DNA of 64,000 bases, taken from assembly GCA_944323745.1 (NCBI GenBank), contig CALUTQ010000001.1, positions 124,001-188,000 of the forward strand, written 5' to 3'. The notes below the pieces were generated by a model that searched no databases, was not told the origin of the DNA, and saw only the letters and a program-made list of their open reading frames with translations. The translations under genes were made by a program, and so were the position numbers. Every line of letters starts with the position of its first letter. Within the stretch, counting starts at the first letter, position 1. Source of the DNA: Candidatus Avelusimicrobium pullarium. GTDB taxonomy: Bacteria > Elusimicrobiota > Elusimicrobia > Elusimicrobiales > Elusimicrobiaceae. Below are positions 58,353 through 64,000 of the stretch, in pieces.

Positions 58353-59558
58353 ATGGAACCCGAAGCTCCGTTTAGAGGACAAGTTTTTACCGTTACCGCC
58401 ATTACAATGGCCATCAAACAAATGATGGAAGGGGTGTTCCGCGGCGTTTTTGTGGAAGGGGAAGTAGGCCAGCTGCGCGAAGCGGCCAGCGGACACTTGT
58501 ATTTTAATTTAAAAGACCGCGAAGCATTGCTTGCCGCCGTAATGTTTAAATGGGACGCGCGCAAAAGCGGGCTGGACCTGCAGGAAGGCCTGCAGGTGCG
58601 CGTATTTGGCGATTTATCCTGCTATCCAAAACAAGGCAAATACCAAATTATCGTAAAAAGCGTGGAAGCGCTGCATAAAGGCAATTTGTTTTTGGAATTT
58701 GAAAAACTCAAAAAGAAACTGCAAGCCGAAGGGCTTTTTGACGAAAGCCGCAAACGGCCCATCCCCGCTTTTCCCACGCGTATCGGGGTGGTAACGTCCC
58801 CCACCGGCGCGGCTATACGCGATATTCTTTCCGTATTGCGCCGCCGCAGCCCCAATCTGGAAGTGATACTGGCGCCGGCCTTAGTGCAAGGGGAAGAAGC
58901 CGCCGGACAAATCGCCCAAGCCTTGGCCGATTTAAACCGTTTAAACCCCGCGCCGGACGTGCTTTTGGTGGGCCGCGGCGGCGGCAGTATGGAAGATTTG
59001 TGGGCGTTTAACGAAGAACCCGTCGCCCGCGCCATTTATGCAAGCCAAATACCCGTCATTTCCTGCGTGGGGCACGAGGTGGACTTTACCATAGCCGACT
59101 TTGTGGCCGACCTGCGCGCCCCCACCCCTTCCGCTGCGGCGGAATTGGTGGTGCAAAACGCGGAAGGGGTCAAACAGCATATCGCCCAGCTGCAAAAACG
59201 GCTTTTTCAAGCCGTCAGTCTGTTTTACGAGCGGGCCAAAGCCCGCGTGGAACTGGCGGCAAACTGCCGTATTTTTAAACAGCCAGAATTGTTGACGCAA
59301 GATAAAGAACAGCAGGTGGACGAATTGACCCTGCGGCTGGAAGATGCCTTTGAAAAACACCTTACGCAGGCCCAAAACCGGCTAGAGCTGTTAAGCCAAA
59401 AATTAAAGGCATTAAGTCCCTTTGCCGTGTTGGGCCGCGGCTACAGCATAACGCGCAACGCCGAAGGGCAAATTATTTCCCGCGTAGGGCAAACAAAAGA
59501 AAAAGAAATGATTTATGTGCAGGTTAAAGACGGAATGATACACGCGGAGGTCAAATGA
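58353..59558 (+). CDS. xseA: exodeoxyribonuclease VII large subunit
   Basis: Degrades single-stranded DNA in both directions, with XseB. The 401-residue protein has the N-terminal OB fold (about 10-110, FTVTAITMAIKQMMEG...GEVGQLR), the catalytic middle region RIGVVTSPTGAAIRDI, LVGRGGGSMEDLWAFN and SCVGHEVDFTIADFVAD, and a C-terminal coil. Overlaps xseB by 4 nt. Confidence 0.95.
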   Translation: MEPEAPFRGQVFTVTAITMAIKQMMEGVFRGVFVEGEVGQLREAASGHLYFNLKDREALLAAVMFKWDARKSGLDLQEGLQVRVFGDLSCYPKQGKYQIIVKSVEALHKGNLFLEFEKLKKKLQAEGLFDESRKRPIPAFPTRIGVVTSPTGAAIRDILSVLRRRSPNLEVILAPALVQGEEAAGQIAQALADLNRLNPAPDVLLVGRGGGSMEDLWAFNEEPVARAIYASQIPVISCVGHEVDFTIADFVADLRAPTPSAAAELVVQNAEGVKQHIAQLQKRLFQAVSLFYERAKARVELAANCRIFKQPELLTQDKEQQVDELTLRLEDAFEKHLTQAQNRLELLSQKLKALSPFAVLGRGYSITRNAEGQIISRVGQTKEKEMIYVQVKDGMIHAEVK

Positions 59559-59812
59559 AAAAAAGTTTTGAAGCACAACTGAACCGTCTGGAAGAAATTG
59601 TAGCCAAACTGGAAGAAGAACAAACCGATTTGGATGCGTCGGTTAAATTATTTGAAGAAGGCATTGCCCTTTCCAAAGAGATGACGCAAAAACTGCAGGA
59701 AGTAAAATTTAAAGTAACCGCTTTAAAGAAAAAGGGCGCGGCGCTGTTGACGGAACCTTTTGACGTGCCCGAAGGCAATGCCGACGAAACGGATACGGCA
59801 GATGGCAAGTAA
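59555..59812 (+). CDS. xseB: exodeoxyribonuclease VII small subunit
   Basis: 85 residues. Binds XseA to form the complete nuclease. The helical pattern FEAQLNRLEEIVAKLE and LDASVKLFEEGIALSKEM are diagnostic. The C-terminal tail is acidic. It overlaps tlyA by 11 nt. Confidence 0.92.
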   Translation: MKKSFEAQLNRLEEIVAKLEEEQTDLDASVKLFEEGIALSKEMTQKLQEVKFKVTALKKKGAALLTEPFDVPEGNADETDTADGK

Positions 59813-60563
59813 AAAACTTCGTTTGGATATGGCGCTGGTGGAACGGGGGTTTTTTCAAAGCCGCACCCGCGCGCAGGCTTCCATTATGGCGGGGGAAGTG
59901 CTGGTGAACGGTCAGGCGGATACCCGCGCCGACCGCAGCATTTTACCCGAAGATGTTATTTCTCTAAAAGAAAAATCTTGCCCCTATGTGTCCCGCGGCG
60001 GGCTGAAACTGGCCGGCGCACTGAAAGCTTGGCATATATCCGTACAGAACAAAGTGTGCGTAGACATCGGGGTGGCCACCGGCGGATTTAGCGACTGTAT
60101 GCTGCAGGCCGGCGCCCGCGAAGTATACGGCGTGGACGTAGGCAAAGGCCAGCTGGCCAGCGAAATGCTGCGCTATAAAAACTTTCATTTTAAACCCGAA
60201 ACCAATGCCCGTTATATGACGGCCGATTTATTTGAACACGCCCCGCAGTTTGCCGCGGTGGACGTATCTTTTATTTCGCTCAAAATGATTATGGAGCCGC
60301 TCTTTAAAGTAATGGCGCCGCAGTCCGAAATCGTATTTCTGATTAAACCGCAATTTGAGCTGACGCCCAAACAGGTGCCGCACGGCATTGTAAAGACGGA
60401 AGAAAACCGCCAAGAAGCCATTAGACTGGTGCAAACTTTCTTTGAAGAAAACTTAAAAGAAAAGTACGGCGGCCAGTCCTTGGGCCTGATGGAAAGCCCG
60501 ATAAAAGGAACCCACGGCAACACCGAATATTTGTGGCACGTCAGTCTAAACAAAGCGTCATAA
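59802..60563 (+). CDS. tlyA: TlyA family rRNA methyltransferase
   Basis: 253 residues: N-terminal S4 RNA-binding domain (about 5-65, LDMALVERGFFQSRTRAQASI) and a C-terminal FtsJ/RrmJ-type methyltransferase domain with CVDIGVATGGFSDCML as the SAM site, VSFISLKMI and the KPQFELTP block. TlyA enzymes 2'-O-methylate rRNA; the same family is sometimes called haemolysin, probably wrongly. I use ATG 59802, which overlaps xseB, since upstream residues are not conserved. Last gene of the pheST operon; no terminator is visible. Confidence 0.9.
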   Translation: MASKKLRLDMALVERGFFQSRTRAQASIMAGEVLVNGQADTRADRSILPEDVISLKEKSCPYVSRGGLKLAGALKAWHISVQNKVCVDIGVATGGFSDCMLQAGAREVYGVDVGKGQLASEMLRYKNFHFKPETNARYMTADLFEHAPQFAAVDVSFISLKMIMEPLFKVMAPQSEIVFLIKPQFELTPKQVPHGIVKTEENRQEAIRLVQTFFEENLKEKYGGQSLGLMESPIKGTHGNTEYLWHVSLNKAS

Positions 60564-60571
60564 TTTATATC

Positions 60572-61087
60572 CTAAATCTGGTAATATACAGCATCGTCAC
60601 TATTCAAATGTCCGACATCTATACCACCCATAGATTTACAGATATTGCAAGCTTTCTCTCTGCAAATACAATGCGAAATATTGGCACGAACCTGTGCTTC
60701 AAAAGCAGGAGATATGTCTGTGTTTTGATTCATTGGCCTCGCTTGACAGACCCCTCCTGATGTACAGTAAAAGAGATAATTAATTCCAGATATTTTACCA
60801 GAACTTACTGTTCCTGGCAGTTGGATGTCCAATAAAGTCAAATCATCGCTATAATGCCCGTTGGCCATATAATACACATGTTGCGCTGCGCTTATTGCCT
60901 GCAGGCTCATTAAAGCTTCTACAGCGCGGCTTTTGGCAACGGCTGTTTGATATTGCGGCAAAGCAATGGCCGCCAATATGCCGATAATTAAAACAACGAC
61001 CAAAAGTTCAATAAGCGTAAAGCCTTTTAAATAGCGTTTTACGGGGATTTTTCCGTCGAGAATGGTTTTTTGATAAATTTTGCTCAT
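60572..61087 (-). CDS. type IV pilin-like prepilin with a C-terminal Cys cluster
   Basis: 171 residues. A longer leader than usual (about 23 residues, ending YLKG) precedes the cleavage at FTLIELLVVV, then the hydrophobic helix and a polar domain with cysteines at five or more places, including HCICREKACNIC near the C-terminus. Strongly similar at the N-terminus to the pilin at 20142, but the rest differs. It stands alone, convergent with tlyA. I chose the ATG at 61087; a perfect 18-bp inverted repeat crosses this start codon and no ribosome site is seen. Lower G+C than neighbours. Confidence 0.82.
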   Translation of the reverse strand: MSKIYQKTILDGKIPVKRYLKGFTLIELLVVVLIIGILAAIALPQYQTAVAKSRAVEALMSLQAISAAQHVYYMANGHYSDDLTLLDIQLPGTVSSGKISGINYLFYCTSGGVCQARPMNQNTDISPAFEAQVRANISHCICREKACNICKSMGGIDVGHLNSDDAVYYQI

Positions 61088-61107
61088 ATGCAAAATTTAT
61101 CAAAAAA
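61066..61107. repeat. perfect 18-bp inverted repeat across the pilin start codon
   Basis: TTTTTTGATAAATTTTGC (61066-61083) and its exact complement (61090-61107) flank a 6-bp centre TCATAT. The ATG of the pilin lies in the centre. On the minus strand TGA-TAAATT (61094-61099) ends 6 nt before ATG, so the repeat holds a possible leaderless -10 box. Confidence 0.9.
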
Positions 61108-61185
61108 AAAAAACAATGCAAGCCTTTCTGAGAGAAACTAAGCCGCCAAAGGGGCAAACCGCAAAAAGTTATTAAAGCAAAGCAT

Positions 61186-61749
61186 TTAGTTAAAGCGATT
61201 CATGGCTTTTTCAAGGCCGTCTGTTAAAAAGACGTCCAGCGCCGCGGCCGCTTTTTCTACAGCCGTTTGCAGCACGGGCATTTGGTCTTTGCCAAAGCGG
61301 GAAAGCACAAAATCGGCCGCGTCAAAACGTTCCGGCTTGGGGCCGATGCCCACGCGCAGACGGGCAATTTTATCCGTTCCGGAAAGTTCAATAATATGCT
61401 TCATTCCTTTTTGGCCGCCGGCAGACCCGTGGGGGCGCAGGCGAATGTCACCCAAATTTAAAGACATATCATCAAAACAGACCAGCCAATTAGAGGTAGG
61501 AATTTTGTAGAAACGGGCCAGACTGCACACCATCTGGCCCGACAGATTCATATAGGTCATCGGTTTGGCCAAAAAAACGTCTTTTCCGCCCACCGATATT
61601 CTGGCATACTCTCCCAAATTTTGCCAGGACCGGAAATCCGCGCCGTGTTTGGCGACGTATGCGTCCAGCACCATAAACCCGGCATTATGCCGCGTTTGCT
61701 GATACTGCGCACCCGGATTTCCAAGTCCGGCAATGAGAAAGCAGTCCAA
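61186..61749 (-). CDS. pth: peptidyl-tRNA hydrolase
   Basis: Recycles peptidyl-tRNA released from stalled ribosomes. The 187-residue protein has Asn11 in GLGNPG, catalytic His21 in TRHNAGF, AKPMTYMNLSG, the DDMSLNLGDIRLRPHGSAGGQKGMKH region, and the final Asn/Phe. Normal length. Follows rplY by 16 nt. Confidence 0.95.
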   Translation of the reverse strand: MDCFLIAGLGNPGAQYQQTRHNAGFMVLDAYVAKHGADFRSWQNLGEYARISVGGKDVFLAKPMTYMNLSGQMVCSLARFYKIPTSNWLVCFDDMSLNLGDIRLRPHGSAGGQKGMKHIIELSGTDKIARLRVGIGPKPERFDAADFVLSRFGKDQMPVLQTAVEKAAAALDVFLTDGLEKAMNRFN

Positions 61750-61765
61750 TTTACCTTAACCCGCT

Positions 61766-62452
61766 TTATTTTTTGTCGGCTTCTTTGGCGGGGGCGGCAT
61801 TCTTGGTCAAGTTGCCGTCTTCGTCTTTTTTGCCCTTGGTAGAGGAGCTTTCCGGTTCGGTCGGGGCGGCAGCCGCGGCCGGAGCAGGAGCTTCTTCTTC
61901 TTTCGGGATGGCCAAGTGCACCACCGGCGCCTGCGGGTCGGTCAGCAGTTCTACGCCTTCGGGCAGCTTGATGTCGCCGGCCACGATACCGGTGTTGATG
62001 GTCATCGGGGTCATATCCACTTCAATTTCGTGCGGAATCTTGCTGACCAAAGCGCGCACTTCCAATTCACGCAGAATGTGTTCCACAATAGCGCCGTAGG
62101 CTTTTTCGTCCGGAGACTGGCCCACCAGCTTAACAGGCACGACCACGTCCATTTTGTCTTTCAAGGACACACGCTGAAAATCGGCGTGAATGGGCAAGTC
62201 CGTTACTACGTGATACTGAATTTCTTTCACCAGTACCTGTTCTTTGCCTTCGGGCAGGTTGATTTCCACGATGGTGTTTTTACCGGCCTTGATGATTTTT
62301 TCCAAATCTTTTAGGCTGACCGTGATGCTCACGGGGTCTTTATGTCCGCCATAGATAACGGCAGGGACTTTCTTTTCGGCCCGAATTTTGCTCAGGGCCC
62401 CTTTTACACCTTCACCGGTTCTTACGGTTGCGGTGATATTGAGTTCTTCCAT
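61766..62452 (-). CDS. rplY: 50S ribosomal protein L25 (CTC type)
   Basis: Binds 5S rRNA. The 228-residue protein is the long CTC form: N-terminal L25 domain (about 1-95, start with TVRTGEGVKGALSKIR) plus the C-terminal beta domain, with an acidic/proline-alanine tail (AAAAAPTEPESSS) and a charged end. Often adjacent to pth and prs, as here. A good ribosome site (GGAGTG) precedes the ATG. Confidence 0.93.
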   Translation of the reverse strand: MEELNITATVRTGEGVKGALSKIRAEKKVPAVIYGGHKDPVSITVSLKDLEKIIKAGKNTIVEINLPEGKEQVLVKEIQYHVVTDLPIHADFQRVSLKDKMDVVVPVKLVGQSPDEKAYGAIVEHILRELEVRALVSKIPHEIEVDMTPMTINTGIVAGDIKLPEGVELLTDPQAPVVHLAIPKEEEAPAPAAAAAPTEPESSSTKGKKDEDGNLTKNAAPAKEADKK

Positions 62453-62485
62453 ATTACTTTCACTCCTTGATTTATAAAAAACTAA

Positions 62486-63430
62486 TTAATTAAACATATC
62501 GCTGATAGAGCGCCCGTCGTGGTTGCGCCGTATTGCGTCTGCCAGAATATAGGATACCGAGAGCACTTCCGTTTTCGGTCCTAAATCGCGAATGGGCAGC
62601 GAGTCCGTAATGATTAGTTTTTTGATAGCTGATTTGTTAATCTTGTCTACGGCGTTGCGCGAAAGCAACCCGTGCGAGCAGGCGGCATACACCTCTTTGG
62701 CGCCGTGCTCTTTAATTTTTGCGGCTACGGTGGTCAAAGTGCCGGCGGTATCTACGATGTCATCAAAAATAATGGCTACTTTGTCTTTTACGTCACCGAT
62801 AACGTTGTAAACCACGGCCTCATTGGCTTTGGGCCGGCGTTTATCAATAATGACCAGCCCTGCGTCCATACGCGCGGCAAACTTGCGGGCGCGTTCCACG
62901 CCGCCCACATCCGGCGAAATAACCACCAGGTCTTTGCGGTCAAAATCTTTAAAATAGTCCAAAAACACGCTGCGCGCACGCAGGTGATCTACAGGGATGT
63001 CAAAGAAGCCCTGTATTTGGCCGGCGTGCAGGTCCAGCGTCATAATGCGGTCGGCGCCGGCTTTGGTAATCAGGTTGCTGGCCAGCTTGGCCGTAATGGG
63101 CACACGGGCGGCCGCTTTTCGGTCGGCACGCGCATAGCCGAAATACGGGATGACCACCGTAATTTTGCCTGCGCTGGCGCGTTTAAAAGCATCCACCATA
63201 ATCAGCAGTTCCATCAGGTTTTCGTTGACGGGAGGGCAGGTGCTTTGAATTAAATAGCAGTCGTGCGCGCGGACGGATTCCAAAATTTGCACGTCAATTT
63301 CTCCGTCGGCGAAGCGCTCTACGCGTATTTTGCCCAAATCCATATTCAAATGACCCGCTATTTTTTGGGCCAGGGCAGGGTTGGAATTGCCGGAGAAAAT
63401 GCGCAAATCTCCGTTTACGGTTTTAGTCAT
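62486..63430 (-). CDS. prs: ribose-phosphate pyrophosphokinase
   Basis: Makes PRPP from ribose-5-phosphate and ATP for nucleotide and amino acid synthesis. The 314-residue protein carries [14 protein letters not shown], the flexible loop [13 protein letters not shown], the [32 protein letters not shown] and the PRPP motif [13 protein letters not shown]. Overlaps the upstream glmU stop by 8 nt. Confidence 0.96.
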   Translation of the reverse strand: MTKTVNGDLRIFSGNSNPALAQKIAGHLNMDLGKIRVERFADGEIDVQILESVRAHDCYLIQSTCPPVNENLMELLIMVDAFKRASAGKITVVIPYFGYARADRKAAARVPITAKLASNLITKAGADRIMTLDLHAGQIQGFFDIPVDHLRARSVFLDYFKDFDRKDLVVISPDVGGVERARKFAARMDAGLVIIDKRRPKANEAVVYNVIGDVKDKVAIIFDDIVDTAGTLTTVAAKIKEHGAKEVYAACSHGLLSRNAVDKINKSAIKKLIITDSLPIRDLGPKTEVLSVSYILADAIRRNHDGRSISDMFN

Positions 63431-64000
63431 TTTTCTTTACACCTTTGTTTTCCAGAACAACCTGGCGCGCACGCGCAACAGCCAAAGAGCCTTCCGGCAC
63501 TTCTTTGGTAATTGTGGAGCCCGCGCCGATTTTACTGTACGGTTTAATTTCTACGGGTGCTACAAAATTGACGTTGGAACCCACAAAGCAGTGGTCCCCA
63601 ATGACGGTGCGGTGTTTTTTCTGCCCGTCATAGTTGCAGGTAATGGTGCCTGCGCCGATATTAACCCCTTGCCCCATATCGGTATCGCCAATGTAGGTCA
63701 AATGATTTACTTTGGAGCCTTCCCCAATGACGGAGTTTTTAATCTCGCAGAAGTTGCCCACCTTGGCTTTGGTTTTCAGCGTGCTGTTCGGGCGCAGGTG
63801 GGCATAGGGGCCCACTTCGCAATCGTTTTCTATCACGCTTTTTTCTATATAGGTGCCCAGTTTAATAAAAACATTGTCGCCGATGACGGAATCGGTAATA
63901 AACACCGTGCCGTCCAAACGGCAATTTTTGCCGATGACGGTTTTGCCCTTTAAATAACAGCCCGGGCAAATGATGGTGTCTTGACCGATCTCCACCCCTT
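63423..64000 (-). CDS. glmU: GlmU C-terminal acetyltransferase domain (5' truncated)
   Basis: The visible 190 or so residues form the left-handed beta-helix of bifunctional GlmU (glucosamine-1-phosphate acetyltransferase/UDP-GlcNAc pyrophosphorylase). The hexapeptide repeats start with [14 protein letters not shown], and the acceptor-site block [19 protein letters not shown] is diagnostic, as is [14 protein letters not shown]. The gene begins outside the window; no start is called. It is first in a glmU-prs-rplY-pth run. Confidence 0.93.
   Translation of the reverse strand, partial: GVEIGQDTIICPGCYLKGKTVIGKNCRLDGTVFITDSVIGDNVFIKLGTYIEKSVIENDCEVGPYAHLRPNSTLKTKAKVGNFCEIKNSVIGEGSKVNHLTYIGDTDMGQGVNIGAGTITCNYDGQKKHRTVIGDHCFVGSNVNFVAPVEIKPYSKIGAGSTITKEVPEGSLAVARARQVVLENKGVKKND

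Noticed and set aside
59760-60563. tlyA starting at 59760
   Set aside because: The extra 14 residues lie inside xseB and do not resemble the family; the ATG at 59802 gives the usual N-terminus.
1-64000. CRISPR arrays, prophage, transposases, integrases or rRNA genes
   Set aside because: None seen; the only regular repeat array (5133-5480) has no spacers and a 104-bp unit.

Overview
The window reads as a contiguous piece of a bacterial chromosome, densely packed with housekeeping genes and roughly 50% G+C by eye. I see no phage, plasmid, insertion sequence, CRISPR array or rRNA operon. My best guess is a member of the Elusimicrobiota, probably a gut-associated relative of Elusimicrobium. The reasons are scattered single type IV pilin-like genes with a near-invariant N-terminus, unusual giant exported proteins, a Gram-negative envelope (Lnt, lipoproteins, GT9 heptosyltransferase-like and GT8 enzymes) and the general look of the housekeeping proteins. 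This placement is inference from memory of the families, not from a search.

Layout. 1-5001: end of an unknown gene overlapping manA, then galE and two sugar transferases (GT8, GT9). 5007-5550: tRNA-Ala(GGC) followed by three and a bit 104-bp tandem repeats, each carrying a terminator hairpin and the same short ORF. 5559-9769: smc and a metallophosphoesterase. 10114-11349: a small internally duplicated protein and another GT8 enzyme. 11599-20103: a ten-gene run hpf-hprK-rapZ-PTS EIIA-EIIB-EIIC-EIID-HPr-EI-lepA, a complete mannose-family phosphotransferase system together with its HPr kinase. 20142-27514: two pilin-like genes flanking a five-gene minus-strand operon (PIN-TRAM protein, ispDF fusion, lipoprotein, cysS, adenosine deaminase). 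27679-29797: folD, a lipoprotein and a glycerophosphodiesterase. 29925-38002: a seven-gene minus-strand operon secA, eight-cysteine membrane protein, lnt, prfB, hemW, CofE-like, mscL, mostly coupled by 4-nt overlaps. 38149-41190: three small exported proteins, a NifU-domain protein and a PHP phosphoesterase. 41243-46696: a 1,817-residue protein with a signal peptide, a very large N-terminal region and a C-terminal MFS-like transporter. 47102-52920: coaD, dgt, an ankyrin-like exported protein, tRNA-Gly(GCC), a membrane protein, yjbQ, ybgC-like and glnA. 53038-60563: an eight-gene operon pheS-pheT-coil-zapA-rarA-xseA-xseB-tlyA. 60572-61087: a third pilin. 61186-64000: glmU(partial)-prs-rplY-pth.

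How it fits together. The PTS cluster can phosphorylate a sugar and also run the HPr(Ser46)/HprK control circuit; manA and galE could feed mannose and galactose units into central metabolism and surface glycans, but no sugar-specific catabolic genes sit beside the PTS. SecA, Lnt, several lipoproteins and pilin-like proteins point to a large investment in the cell envelope.

The most interesting non-standard signals are: the giant signal-peptide/MFS fusion; the 104-bp terminator/mini-ORF repeat array after tRNA-Ala; a recurrent promoter geometry, TAnnnT placed exactly 6 nt before ATG with no Shine-Dalgarno, suggesting a set of leaderless mRNAs; a perfect 18-bp inverted repeat across a pilin start codon; a 32-cysteine pilin-like protein; and a possible small structured RNA between manA and galE.
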